This document shows, piece after piece, positions 24,026-35,317 of a stretch of 64,000 nucleotides of DNA. The position numbers and the translations under genes were made by a program. This DNA is from Lomentospora prolificans. Lineage: Eukaryota; Ascomycota; Sordariomycetes; Microascales; Microascaceae. Below the pieces are notes generated by a model, which was given only the letters and a program-made list of their open reading frames with translations, was not told the DNA's origin and made no database searches. The stretch is taken from the NCBI GenBank assembly GCA_029532625.1, contig JARFXM010000009.1, positions 2,790,001 to 2,854,000 of the forward strand. Direction: 5' to 3'. Numbering within the stretch: position 1 is the first letter of the stretch; every line of letters begins with the position of its first letter.

Positions 24026-25152
24026 ATGTCTTTTCATCATCCGCACACTCCGCAAACTCCATCACAACCATCACCGGGTATCACCGATCCGCTCGCGAGC
24101 ACCACAGCATCCATGACTTCCAATACGAGCGCCCTTCCGACGCCTGCCCACAGCGTTACAGGAGCCAGCTCTCAACCGTCTGACATAACCTACGAGACTT
24201 CGATGATGGACGCCGGCGAAGAGTTGACCCCGAACAAGAGGAAGAGGTTAATGGAGGACCTCGGCGATCACGCCGTTAAGAAAATGCACCTTGACACACC
24301 GCCTTTGGGAATCGAAGACATTCATCTCGATGTCGGCGAAAAATATCTTCTTTGTAATCGTCCCGTCCGAGTCCCTCAATATTCAACCGCAGAGGACCTG
24401 TTCGCCATGTTCGACCTCACTGGCCTCGCCACTAAGATGGCTCGAGAAAAGCCTAATGGAGAGAAGAACGCACTGCGGAAAAGCTTTAAGAGTCAGGTCA
24501 AGGAGCTCGCCATCGACGGCGCCTACGATACGAAAAAAGATGAGCGACAAGATAACGACCCCGACGGCTTCTTCGCCATGCTCAATCTTCCCGAAGATGT
24601 CTGGTACGCCCACCATGTTAAGGGTCAGGAGATTCAGGACGGCTTTTCCGAAACAACCCTCGCCAGTCTGCCCAAGGCACTTTCAATGCTCAAGGGTAAA
24701 GTAAGGAAAGAGCACTGGGACCCTTACATCCTCGGCTCATTAGAGTCGCCGGCGCAACTCATCGATAATTCGTCGAACACTGCCAACTCTGCAAAGGCGT
24801 CCGAACTTAACACACCAGCAGGCTCTACGCCCGCCGCGTCTGCGCGGCTAAAGGTTACCGGCCAAGCCCTAGCACCCGGACAGGATCCGTCGCGCCCACG
24901 ACGAAGCATTAAAAAGCGCAGCTACGGTGATGCTAGCTTCGAGGGTTACGGCGAGGGTTACCCAGACGATGAAGGTGGTTACTCTACTGGGGATGGCGAG
25001 GATAGGAACGGCACAAAGCGGCGCAAAAAGGTTGGTATTTGTGACTTTGTCTGGTGTACGGTGGTTCTAACCTGGTACAGAATTCTTCTGCCCCGCAGCC
25101 GTTCTCGCAAATACGACAGCAAGGATATGGCCCTGGGATGGTCGGCGCATAG
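24026..25152 (+). CDS. MED19: Mediator complex subunit 19 (Rox3 family)
   Basis: Exons 24026-25030 and 25081-25152; 358 residues. The start gives MSFHHPHTPQTPSQPSPG, the usual fungal Med19 opening. Residues about 105-145 hold the Rox3 signature YLLCNRPVRVP...DLFAMFDLTGLATKMAR, followed by GEKNALRKSFKSQVKEL. The C-terminal part is basic (RRSIKKRSYG, KRRKK) and ends GYGPGMVGA. Med19 sits in the Mediator head/middle interface and links activators with RNA polymerase II. The intron is weak: donor GTTGGT, branch TTCTAAC, and two acceptors 18 nt apart (ending 25080 and 25098) that are both in frame and differ by six residues (NSSAPQ). The downstream acceptor has the better pyrimidine tract. The frame stays open for 87 codons after the TAG; see the next entry. 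Confidence 0.9.
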
Positions 25153-25416
25153 GCTGCCTCGACACCCAGCCCCTCTGCTCCGTCCGTATCTAGCACACCT
25201 GCGGAGATGGTAGCTGAACACCAAACCACTCACGCTGACCCGTCATCTTCCACCGTACAAGGTTTTACATCTTTGAACGCTTTGAAGAAAGCCAAAGAAG
25301 TTTACCAGGTTCCCCAACCTATATCTGATCCACTCAAGAGTCACAAGATATCCAGGGCAACGGCCGCACGTGCTCGCCAAAAGCCCCCCGCTTCGTCATC
25401 GAAACGCTCACGTTAA
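25153..25416 (+). other. In-frame 87-codon extension after the MED19 stop codon
   Basis: After the TAG at 25150-25152 the same frame runs open to TAA at 25414-25416. The sequence is protein-like: Ser/Pro/Thr-rich, then FTSLNALKKAKEVYQVPQP, then a basic end (SSSKRSR). The TAG is itself preceded by GCA, giving a possible 3' splice site (GCATAG). Splicing 25030 to 25153 would keep frame and replace GPGMVGA by this tail (422 residues in all). Readthrough of the stop would add it instead. It may equally be ordinary 3' UTR. Confidence 0.35.
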
Positions 25417-26580
25417 GCAAGGATGAGGCTGGCCAGGCAAGAACAGGTCAGAATAACATATGAGAACTCGCATCAACCACAATCGCCGCGCATTCCGCCT
25501 TCCAGCTTTCGCCGTTAGGGGTTTATAGACGTCTGTTGCGACAGACCAATCCCGTTTTTTCCTTTACCTTTCTTCTTTTATTCACTGTCTACACAACTAC
25601 CACTATACTGCATGAGGATTGGCGAACAGAGGAACTTTATTGCATTTCACACTTGTACAAACTATACCACCAGGCAACACTTGAGCTATACTGGCTCTTG
25701 AACAATCGATCGGAGGTACTCGCCACGGCCGCCGCCTCGACACACCTGGACTACCCCTTCCCGCTTATGGTTCTACCAATAATGGAAAACACTACATTTT
25801 GTTGCACGGCGTTTACGGAAAGGTTCCAAAAAGGGAAAGGAGTCGAATGAGATTCTTTTGCACAGCATGTTGCTCCGTGCAATCTTTAAGAGGCTTGTTT
25901 TTTTTTTTTTTTTTTTTTTTCTGATCATGTCTCCTACAAAACAGATTCCGCGATTCATATGGTTTTTTTTTCCAACAATCATGTGCTTTTCTTGCTATGA
26001 AACCCGATTTCTTGTCGTTCATATGGTTTTCTGTTGTCTTTTGTTCACCCCGGATCCCTCGAATCGCATTGGAGCTGGAACGCATCCAGGAAGTCAAGGG
26101 AGGGGAAGAAGCGCCATGAACAATGGCAAAGAAAAACTGGCAGGGGAAATGAAAAAGCTTTTTCCTGAAGAAGAGCTGCCGTGGTCTACTATCTCGTGGC
26201 GATGGCGTCTAACGCTATTCACATATCCCTGAGCCTCCCTTCCGCCCTACAAGCGCGGCGTTTGTATCCGTGTGCGCTGAAGTGGTGGTTGATAGGGAAC
26301 ATGTGAGGAAGACGCCGCTTGAGAATGAAACGGAGGTGATAATTCTGGACCGGTTACGTTAGACTTGCAAATAGGCTTCCAACACTCAATACATGAATGC
26401 CTTCAAAGTTCAAACAAAAACAGTAGCCAGAGACTTGATAGTCTGTGAACCAGACGTCTCCAATTGAGTTTTATTTTAAAGAAAAAGATGGGCACCGGCA
26501 CGTATTCCAATTAAGTCATTATTACTGCCACGCCACCCAGAACCAGTACTAGGCTTTTGGAGTCTATGAGCCTCGTACAT
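25417..26580. other. Convergent intergenic region (MED19 / hydrolase)
   Basis: Holds the 3' UTRs of both genes and a run of 23 T at 25898-25920. The ORFs here are short and low-complexity. No gene is supported. Confidence 0.5.
25898..25920. repeat. Homopolymer T tract, 23 nt
   Basis: An uninterrupted run of 23 T in the convergent intergenic region. On the minus strand it reads as poly-A. No flanking target-site duplication was found, so it may be a simple slippage tract. Confidence 0.9.
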
Positions 26581-28880
26581 TCACGCGTCAAAAGAAAGAG
26601 CAAAGCCCTGCATCTCGGCAACAGCTCTCCGCGACAAGTCTTCGTGGACCCACCCAACGATCCTCTCGCCCACATCACCCACGAGCTTCTCGTAGTGAGG
26701 GCCGGGGAAGAAGAGCCCGCAATGGGCGCCAACCTCGTCCACACCCTCCATGAAGACGGCTACCCAGGCGGTGTCGACCTCACCGTTGCGCTTCCGTGGC
26801 AGGGCGCAGAACTTGCGCGGCTTCTTCTCCTTCCCGTCGGCCGGGGCGACGCCGCCGCCGCCGCCGGCTTCACGAGCAAAAGGTAAGGGGGGGTTAGAAG
26901 GAGGAGGAGGACGTGCGGCGGCGGCTGCTGCTGCTGCTTTGGCCGCGGCCTTTTCCTGTTGGCGGTAGTGCTTCTCGATGAGCTTGTCGCGCTGCTTGAT
27001 GAGCTTCTCGCGGGCTTTTACGGCGCGGTCATAGGCTTTTTGGCGCGTTTTCGTTTCTTTTTCGGATTGTTTTCGGGCGGCTTTGTCGGGGAGGGAGGAC
27101 ATGTCTGGGGGGCTAGGGGGTGGTGTCGGGGGTGGTGGGATGTCTGGCAGACCTTCGATTTCTGGCTTCTCTGGAGGAGGAGCCGGCTGAGGCGTCTCGT
27201 GGTGTACCTCTTGGCTTTCTTCTTGGGGTTGCAGTTGCAGTTCGTCTTCGGCGATTGGGGATACCGCGGTTAGCTCGACCTCGGCCACTCCGTCGTTTTC
27301 GTCAAGTTCAACGGATATCCTTGGAGTGGACAGTTTTGTTTCCACCTCGCTGTGTTCGGCACCCAGTCCCTTGGCCTTTTCAACATCTCCTACCTTGTGG
27401 TCTTCGGTGCCCAAGGTCTTGCTTGACCCGGCCGTTTCTTCTACCACGCCATCTTCTACGCCTTCTTTCGTGTCTTGTTTCGGACCTTCTTCCACGACGA
27501 CCTGGCCATCGGTCTCCTCAGCCTGCTTTTCCTCGAGCTTGACCGGCTTTATCCTTCCCGTGGAGCTAGTGTAATAATTTACAAACCTGACCCTGACGGC
27601 TCGAACCCTAAAATTAGGTTCATCCATCACAATGTCGCTCGCAAGCGCCTTGAAGTCGTCGACGTCTTCAAGCGCACGCATCTGATTGTACCGGCTATGA
27701 AGCCCGGGATAATCCGCCAAGCACGCGCCGTACTCCATGTGGGACATGAAGTGCTTCCCAGCGGCACTGAATACCCCTTCCGAAAAGTGCTTCCTCGTGA
27801 AGTGGGCGACGCTTTTGAAGAACGAGCGGTCTTTGAGGACGGTGTCGTTGAACCAAGGGGGGTCAAAATTGGGGTCCCGCCGATGAGGAGGTTCCGGTGG
27901 GCCGGGGGAGGAGGTGACCTCGCGCGCGGACTCCAGTGACGGACGGATCGAGTCGGAGGAGTTGCGCGTCGTCGGCTGCGTGCTTACGTCGGTCACCGAA
28001 TCTGTGTAATGGGATAGAGAGGCGGCGGCGGTAGTGGTGGCAGCAGTGGTGGTGGTGGTGGTGGTGGTGGTGGTGGTAACGTTGCTCAGCTCCTGGATGA
28101 GTTCTGGCGCGGACCTGGTTTGGCCTACGCCGGGCGCCGATGGCTTGGGCTTGGGCGGGCTAAGGCTGGTGTTCTCGGGCGGGCTGCGGAAAAGACTAGC
28201 GATGCCGGTGGGGATGATACCCGGGTGTAAGCCCAGAAATGGAGTGTCCAGAGCAAGGACGCCGAGTATGCGGTGTTTGAACTGATGCGCTCCGAACGGA
28301 TTTGGATTCGGCTAGGACGAAAGGTTAACATCGAATTGCGTGGAGCTACTTGACCCTACGTTCATACCATTAAGACCACCTCGGCCGCCAAGATGCCCCC
28401 CATTGAATGGCCAACGAGGACAACGTCAGTCGTGTCATCTTCATGCGGCTCCAGCCAGGAACTGAAGCTCTGCGCGCCGACCCCAATGGCATGATACGTC
28501 TTATATCTTGGGTAAATCTTGGTATGCACGACGTGAGATTCTCGCAACGCTTCTTTCAGATAAGCGTGCGCGTGAGCAGGGAAAGAGTTGAACGAGCGAT
28601 TGTTCCCATAAAACCCGTGAATATAAATCATGAGCAGCCTGCGTTTTCCCTCCCTGTCGGCGCCAGTCTCTGAGGGAACCAAAGACTGCGTGGAAGCCAT
28701 GCGCGGATCGTGCCAAGGACCCGGAGGGGATGGGGTGCCAGGTCGGCTATCCTCGTATGGCGATAAGAATTGGTCGTCTATCCTGTTCATGGGGAGCTGA
28801 GAGGAAGTTCCAAAGGCCGTAGGTGGTGACAGATGCGGAGAAAGACTCCCCGGCGGGGAAGCAGGAATGTCGCTCTTCAT
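26581..28880 (-). CDS. Large alpha/beta-hydrolase (DUF676/lipase-like) protein with low-complexity linker
   Basis: Exons 28880-28368 and 28311-26581; 747 residues. The intron (GTATGA...TCCTAG) is phase 0 and sits just after the nucleophile elbow. Residues 83-100 hold LLMIYIHGFYGNNRSFNSFP (His88, oxyanion region). Residues 153-163 hold VLVGHSMGGIL with the nucleophile Ser159 in GxSxG. ILGVLALDTPFLGLHPG follows, a conserved strand-turn of this fungal family. A Thr/Ala-rich linker (11 Thr from ACC repeats), FNDTVLKDRSFFKSV and an acidic-proline region come next, then a lysine/alanine coiled coil. The C-terminus has DEVGAHCGLFFPGPHYEKLV, whose His could complete the triad. DUF676 proteins act on lipids or proteins; substrate and location are unknown and no signal peptide is seen. 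It is convergent with MED19. Confidence 0.82.
28048..28077. repeat. (GGT)10 trinucleotide repeat inside the hydrolase gene
   Basis: Ten perfect GGT units on the plus strand, read as ACC (Thr) codons in the hydrolase. Repeat number is likely to vary between strains. It lies in the linker after the catalytic core, so length change should be tolerated. Confidence 0.9.
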
Positions 28881-29914
28881 GATAGCGAGACTTGGCGCGG
28901 ATTGTCTAAAAAACAGTGAGACCAGGATACATGGTGCAGATTATAATTATAAATCCGAAAGCGTCTGAAGGTTGAGGTTTAAAAAAAAACCATCTACCTC
29001 TCGGAGCCAAGGGAGGGCGGATGACGTATGGCGAGTCTGAGTGATATATCTTTTTGGGAGAAATATACGCGTATTTTAATACCGATGGCCCAATGCCAGG
29101 CTCGTTGAGTGTGAGTGTGATGCAAGTGCAACAATAGCTGGGCGGGAGAGGGAAACGGGCTGTGTTGAATGGTGTTGAATGGTGTTGGTCGGTTTGTGCC
29201 CAAAAAGGTGGCGATGATGGGCCTTGATTCGTCATCGCTTTGCTTGGTGCTTGGCTCCTTCCGCTTTTACCTCCCACCAAAGACCACTAAAGATCGCCAG
29301 CAGGACAAAAGACGACAGGCAAATCAGCCTGGTATTCTCAAGGTTCCAGTCTCAACCGTTGACGGCCAAGCGCTAAACCCAGGCCAGGGGAAGCCCCAGA
29401 TCAACCTAACTCGCATTAGACTAGCCAGCCAGTGGCGCTTATCGATCAACGAGTCTCACTCAGTACCTTCTGGCACCGCACCATTTAGGGCATCCAGCTT
29501 GCCAGGGTCTGTCTAACTAATTTCGGACGATGTTTGATGGGACGTAAGCTACATCACCGATCGTTGATCGTGCCAGCCAGCCTGATAACAGTCATACGCC
29601 CGGATCTCGACCCGAACCCACGCCGACTGTCCCGCCCGGCTTGGCCGGTGTTCAGAGCAAGGGCTATTACGCGGATAAAGACTAGAGACTGTAGTCAACT
29701 CTAACGATCCCACGACATTAGCTTTGCCCTGAGACTCACACAATCCGTAATTTCTCGCAAGTAGGGAACTTTTGACCACTTAGGAATACCACCAGATGTG
29801 AAGGAACCAGTATTGGCGGGTTATAGTATTTTAAAATGAGTCTTATTATTCCCAGTTTGTGCACTTAGTATGCTCGGCTTGCCTTACAACGTGATATCAT
29901 AACCGTCTCCTCGT
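28881..29914. other. Intergenic region, Tof1 3' end to hydrolase promoter
   Basis: About 1 kb. Both neighbours are on the minus strand, so the part near 28881 should hold the hydrolase promoter. CCAGCCAG copies occur at 29423 and 29572. No gene is supported. Confidence 0.5.
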
Positions 29915-32900
29915 CTATTCATCCTCGTCGCTACTGTCGATGATGAACCCGCCCTTAGTGCGGGCTCTTGGCCTCGCCGAAGGGGCAGGTTCATCGTCGT
30001 CGTCGTCATTGTTGTTGTCGTCCACCTCCTTCATACCAACATCCCCGTCCCTGTCCCCACCCGCCTTGCTCTCAGCAGCCAACTCTCTGGTGGGAGACCA
30101 AGCCGGTGGCTCCTCATCGACAGGCAGCTCCGCATCGGAAGGAGAGTCGTCGTCTTCATCGGAAAGTCTCCTCCTCTTGTTACGAGCGGCTCGCCGGGAA
30201 CTTGATGTAGGAGCCGCATCCTGGGCCTCGGAATCTGACCCATCCGAGGAACTTTTGTCTTCATCGTTGTCACTGGACGATATTGACATTGCCTTCGATC
30301 TTTGCAAGGCCTCCACCTCATCTTCGTCCTCGCTGCTATCGTGCATGGCCGTCTTCCTCTTTTTGTCGCTCTTGCCGAGCTTCTCCACGGGTAGGATACC
30401 CGGAATGGCCTGGCCTGCCGCTTCTGCCACCTTTTGATTCTTCTGCCGTAGCTCCTCCTCCCTAGCAAAGAACTCTCTGTCCGCGTCGCTATCGAGGTCA
30501 CTGTCGTACACGTATGCCTCGCTCTTGATCTTTGATCTCCGCTCACGCTCCTTCTCCCTCCTCTTCAGTGCTCGCTCCTCCAGCTCCGCATCGTCCGGAG
30601 ACTGGCTTCTCTGTCTCCTTCTCCGCTTCGACTTCTTCGGCCGCTCCTCCCCATCAATGGCCTTGCGGACCGTCGGCCCCCCCACCGGGAAAAGCTCTTC
30701 GTTCTCATCTTCATCCGACGAGAGATAGGCGCGCGCACGGTTGGTCTTGCGCCGGAGCTGCTTCTCTGCCGCGCCGCCGTCTTCAAAGATAGGCGGGCTA
30801 AACTCAGCTGCGTTGATTAAATCCACGTATTCTTTGAGCTGATCGGCCGTTATGTCTGACGGTATCGTCCAGATCGACTCCAACGTCTCTTCAAGGCTTG
30901 GACTGAGCCTTCGAATCCCAACCGTGTTCATTAGTAGCCGAAGATACGGGTTTTTTAGCATTTCCATCCGGCGAGCCTCGTTGTCGGCGTTTACATCTGA
31001 AAAAGTCTTGTTAGCAATCTAAGATCAAATGAAGATGGGCGGCATCTGAAGACTTACTGTAGGACGGAGGCTCCCTGGGCTCTTTTGCCTGAGCGGCAGG
31101 ATCCGCTTCCCCATCCTTGTCCCCGTCCTTCTCGCCATCCTTCTCGTGGTCCTTCTCCCCTGCATCCTCACCGTTCTTTTCACCATCCTTCCCACTGCCT
31201 TCAACAGGCTCGATGGATGGCATGGCCGCCTCCGACTCCATCCAGTCCCTCCTCTCCTGCTCGGCAGCCCGAAGGACACGCTTAACCCACGAGATGTGTT
31301 CGACCTCGTTCCTGTCAAGCAACGCACCCACCACAATGCCAATCTGCATGTCCAGTTCCTCCGTACGCCGGAACTCCAGCTCTGCCGCCGGGCGCGGGTT
31401 CGCCTTCTTCTGCTCCCTTTCTCTGCCCGTCTCTATGAAGTGGGCGATCTCGTTGGTCTTGCTGAAGAGCATCTCCACGGCGAGGGCCGGCCTCTCCTGG
31501 AACTTCTTGGTGCACTTCCGCAGCACCTGCTTTATGAGCTCCTCCCAGTCCTTGTACAGGCTGCAGCCCTTATCGAGCGGCTCGGGGCCCTTGATCATGT
31601 TGTAGAGGAGGTGGATGATGTCCACGCGGAACAGCATCACGGCTTTATCCTGCTTGAAGGCCAATCGGTACAGATAACGATGGACGCGCTTGAGCTGGTC
31701 GTCGTTCAGCTCCTTGTAGTACTTCAGAAAAGTGATAAAGGTGTCGACGACATTCTGCGGGATGAAGCGCTGGGCAAACGACTGGAAGCTGAATTTGCGT
31801 TCAGATACCGTCTTTTGCGCCTCCTGCTCGTCCTCATCCGACCCGCCGAGATCACCATCACCGCCTTCATCGATGCCGGCTTTGGCGGCGTCACGCTTCT
31901 TCTTGCGCGCCTTCTTTCGCGATCGGACTTGCATGTCCACGTTCTTCTTTGAGTAAGCCTCGAGGAGGCGCACAAAATGGTGTGCCAACTCGGTCGAGGC
32001 GTCCAAGAATTCAAACCCTTGATGGTTGTAGTTCCGGACCACGCTCGTCACGAGCTCGTGAACAGTGTCCTCGTAGAAGAGACGACTCAGGATGTTCTCG
32101 GCTATATCCTCGTCGGCTTCATTCCCCGTAGTCGTCATATCCTGAACTGTCAGTAGAATCTGCGTGAAGCAACGCATGATGGCGATCAGGTCCTCCCAGC
32201 TACGGTTGTCCAACGCAGACCGCATTGACCTTTGCAAAGTGATGAACATCTCTTGGGTAAGAACGTTCGCCACGAGATTGAACGGGCTAACCTCTTCCTC
32301 TTGTGCATTATTCACAGGCTTAGGGTTGGCCTTTTGCCGCGCCCGTTCGGCTCGGAGGAACCAGGCAACGAGGTAGAAAAATTGCCTTTCATGGTAATGT
32401 AGGACATGCTGCGCGTCTCGGTCGATCGAACGACGGATATGATGGAAAAGAGGGTTGAAGCCTGAATCCAGGAACTCGGAAACAAACGCTCTCAGTTGCT
32501 CGCTCGCCCGCGTATTGAGCTTGGGGGCTGGACCAAGGTCTGAGTTGTCTGCCATATTCTTCTTCCGATACTTGGGGGGCCTGAAGGACTTGCTCTCGTC
32601 AAGTTTGCGCTGCCGCGTCGCCACGTCGATCAGGGCTGCCTGGCTCGAGATCGTAGACATCTTGCCATCATCTCGCTTTACCCAGATAGTCGTACCGAAC
32701 CGATTGTGGCGAGATGGCGCGTGCTTCTTATACGAGCTCTGCATGGCCTCCTCCTTTTTCATCATGGCAACTAGGTCGGCCGCCTTGGCTTTATCTTGCT
32801 GCTTCTCGCTCATGAAAAGCCAGTCCGCATCCACCCTCTTGATAAGGTGAAACAAGATCTCCATAATAATCACATCCTCTGTCCTGAAATCCTCGCCCAT

Positions 32901-33672
32901 GTTTGATGCCACAGTTAGCAGAACAAGAAAGATGTCTTGATAAGAGAAGGCATCGATAAGGGCCGAACGAGAGATTTGGCTTTCGTCCCCATCGTATTTA
33001 ACACCCGGAGGAGGGACGATCATGGCAATATTTCTCAGGAAATAGAGCACAAGCTTAATGATTCCTTGGTCTCTGGGAGTCCTGTCCCCAATGGGAAGTG
33101 CCATAGAAGGCAGCGCCATCCTGACAGCAGTATGCAGCACCCGAACCTCATCGTAGTTGATTATTGCCCGCTTGTATTGCACCTGCGCTAGTTCAAGTAC
33201 AGGCATGTGTCGATAATTATTGACAGTGAGTCTCTCGGGGTCCTTGTCAAAAGGCCATGTAAGTGGGACAATGACTTCTAGGCAGGCAAGGGCCAATCTA
33301 GCTTTGAACTTGCTTTCTGACTCGCTCTCAGTCCACAGCGCCAATATTTTGAGCAGATCGCCTTCTACAACGTTTGAATCGGAGATGCATCGTGCCACAT
33401 CCATGCGGTTCATCTTTTCGTCGTAAAAGCGAATCCATTTCTTGAGATCGCGGAGGACATCGAGCGCATCGTCTCCCAGTACGTAGCGCCCGTCATCGTC
33501 AGCACTCGTACCACCGAGCTATATGGCCAAGCGCCGTGGTTAGTACCGGGGTAACATGTGTCTCTGCTGCATGTGCGGGGAGTTGATTCAAACCTACAGC
33601 GGAGACGAGGCTGTTGATATGGGCCCGAACTTCGGGGTGGACAATGTCGGTTGTGCCGTCTTCCAGCTCCAT
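29915..33672 (-). CDS. TOF1: Replication fork protection complex subunit Tof1/Swi1 (Timeless)
   Basis: Exons 33672-33598, 33518-31058 and 30996-29915; 1205 residues, normal for the family. Intron 1 (GTAGGT, TACTAAC, ATATAG) is phase 0 and joins LVSA to [19 protein letters not shown]. Intron 2 (GTAAGT, GCTAAC, TTTCAG) is phase 1. Residues about 20-290 form the Timeless domain, with [24 protein letters not shown] and [23 protein letters not shown] middle region carries the [23 protein letters not shown] and [20 protein letters not shown] blocks. The C-terminal 250 residues are alternately acidic and basic, ending [12 protein letters not shown]. Tof1 with Csm3 and Mrc1 stabilises paused forks, supports the replication checkpoint and binds topoisomerase I. 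It is divergent from the dehydrogenase gene. [20 protein letters not shown] charged repeat lies just before intron 2. Confidence 0.95.
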
Positions 33673-34188
33673 TTTTTAGCTGTAGGCAAGCCTAAGAAGA
33701 GGAGATTTTGGAATTAGATGGCATTTACTGCCTAAGCATGGTATTGCGATGCGTACGAGTCGCTGGTCTCGCGATTCCGTCGCTATCAAAAGTTGTGAAT
33801 CTTTGTTTGAATTCAACAAGTCGTTGCTATCCAACCAGTACTCGCCTACTGGACGACGCGTGGGCGGGCGCGTATCGACGCGAGTTAAAGTGGATTTTTT
33901 GTGCATGCCATTCAGCGTCGTGCGTCGCATAATTGTCGGTACATTCCAAGCATCAGGCATGGGCATTCATATGCATATGCATGTGTGCATCTGGGCCACC
34001 CCACTTCGTTGTCAGGGATCTACAGCTGTGCGCCAGTGTCCACCATTGCAAGCTATCAGCCAGGTCCAACATGAAGCCGAGGTTACCCGCGCCTCGGTCT
34101 ATGAGATCATCTAGACACTTGTGAAGAAGACCGAGTTCACCTCGTCTTAACTTCACCTTTTTCTCCAAACTCTACTGTCGTCGCAAGT
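33673..34188. promoter_or_regulatory. Divergent promoter (TOF1 / 3-hydroxybutyryl-CoA dehydrogenase)
   Basis: About 515 bp between divergent starts. It contains an alternating purine-pyrimidine tract CATATGCATATGCATGTG at about 33968-33985. Pyrimidine-rich DNA precedes the dehydrogenase ATG. No firm TATA box was seen. Confidence 0.5.
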
Positions 34189-35286
34189 ATGGCCAGCTCA
34201 CTTCTCCGTATACAAAGCCGCCATAGGCTCGGGTCTCAGATCCGGAGCTTCACCTCCACTCCCCGTCAGAATGCCACCACGGTCAAGAGCCTAGGCGTGA
34301 TCGGATCGGGTCAGATGGTAAGTGATGGGAAATTTCGCCGAGCGCCGAGATGGGCCGGACGCACCACCATTGAATACAGTCTGACGAGATCCAGGGTCTT
34401 GGTATCGCGCTGGTAGCTGCGCAAAAAGCTGGAGTGCCCGTAACACTGGTCGATACGTCGAAGGCGGCCCTGGACAAAGGATTGGCCTTCGCCGGTATGA
34501 AAGAACTTACACACGCCCTGTGTAGTCTCATCCTAGGAAAACTAACGAACAACAGAGAAACTTCTCGCCAAGGATGTGTCCAAGTCTAGGATCACCCAAG
34601 AGCAGGCCGACAAGGCTCGATCCCTTCTCACACCTACCACCGCGATCGAGGACCTCTCCAAAATCGACTTCGTCATCGAAGCCGTTCCTGAGATCCCCCA
34701 GCTTAAGTTCGACATCTTCGCCAAGTTGGCTGAGGTGTGCCCTAAGCATGCCATCCTCGCTACCAACACGTCTTCCATTTCCATTACCAGGATCGCGGCT
34801 GCTACGACCAAAGACCCCAAGGACACCTCCGCCAGCTCGCGTGTTGTCTCTACTCATTTCATGAACCCCGTTCCTGTGCAAAAAGGTGTTGAGATCATCA
34901 GTGGTCTTCAGACCTCCGCCGAGACCCTTGAGACTGCAGTCGAGTTTTGCAAGGCTATGGGCAAGATTACCTCTGTCTCTGCTGACTCCCCGGGCTTCCT
35001 CGCCAACCGAATTCTTATGCCCTACATCAACGAGGCTGTTATCTGCCTCGAGACCGGCGTGGGTGACCGTGACTCCATTGACGCCATCATGAAGAACGGC
35101 ACCAACGTCCCGATGGGGCCCCTTCAACTCGCCGACTTTATCGGTCTTGACACCTGTCTTGCCATCATGAGGGTTCTCCACGAGGAGACGGGCGACTCCA
35201 AATACAGACCTAGCGTCTTACTGAAGAAGATGGTAGATGCCGGTTGGTTGGGCAAGAAGAGCGGTAGAGGTTTCTATGAGTATTGA
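34189..35286 (+). CDS. Mitochondrial 3-hydroxybutyryl-CoA / 3-hydroxyacyl-CoA dehydrogenase
   Basis: Exons 34189-34317, 34395-34494 and 34556-35286; 319 residues. Introns use GTAAGT...TCCAG and GTATGA...ACTAAC...AACAG. The N-terminus (MASSLLRIQSRHRLGSQIRS) is a mitochondrial-type presequence. Residues 37-48 hold VIGSGQMGLGIA, the GxGxxG NAD site (Gly39, Gly41, Gly44), with Asp61 after the second strand (TLVD). FVIEAVPE at 115-122 and the NTSS stretch (149-150) are present. Catalytic His177 in HFMNPVPV pairs with Glu189, twelve residues on, as in human SCHAD. Asn227 in FLANRI and the NVPMGPLQLADFIGLDT motif complete the fold. The loop between Ser149 and His177 is about seven residues longer than in human SCHAD. 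It should oxidise (S)-3-hydroxybutyryl-CoA in short-chain beta-oxidation or the reverse reaction. A 217-codon minus-strand ORF over exon 3 is a shadow. Confidence 0.93.
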
Positions 35287-35317
35287 TCGTCAAATACTTT
35301 GTAAAAGTTCAAATAGA

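Noticed and set aside
29169..29516. 115-codon ORF between TOF1 and the hydrolase
   Set aside because: Lies on the opposite strand within a promoter region and has no family resemblance.
31117..31952. Long plus-strand ORFs over TOF1
   Set aside because: Shadows of the conserved minus-strand Tof1 exon.
34528..35181. 217-codon minus-strand ORF
   Set aside because: It is the antisense of exon 3 of the dehydrogenase, whose plus-strand product has full catalytic motifs.
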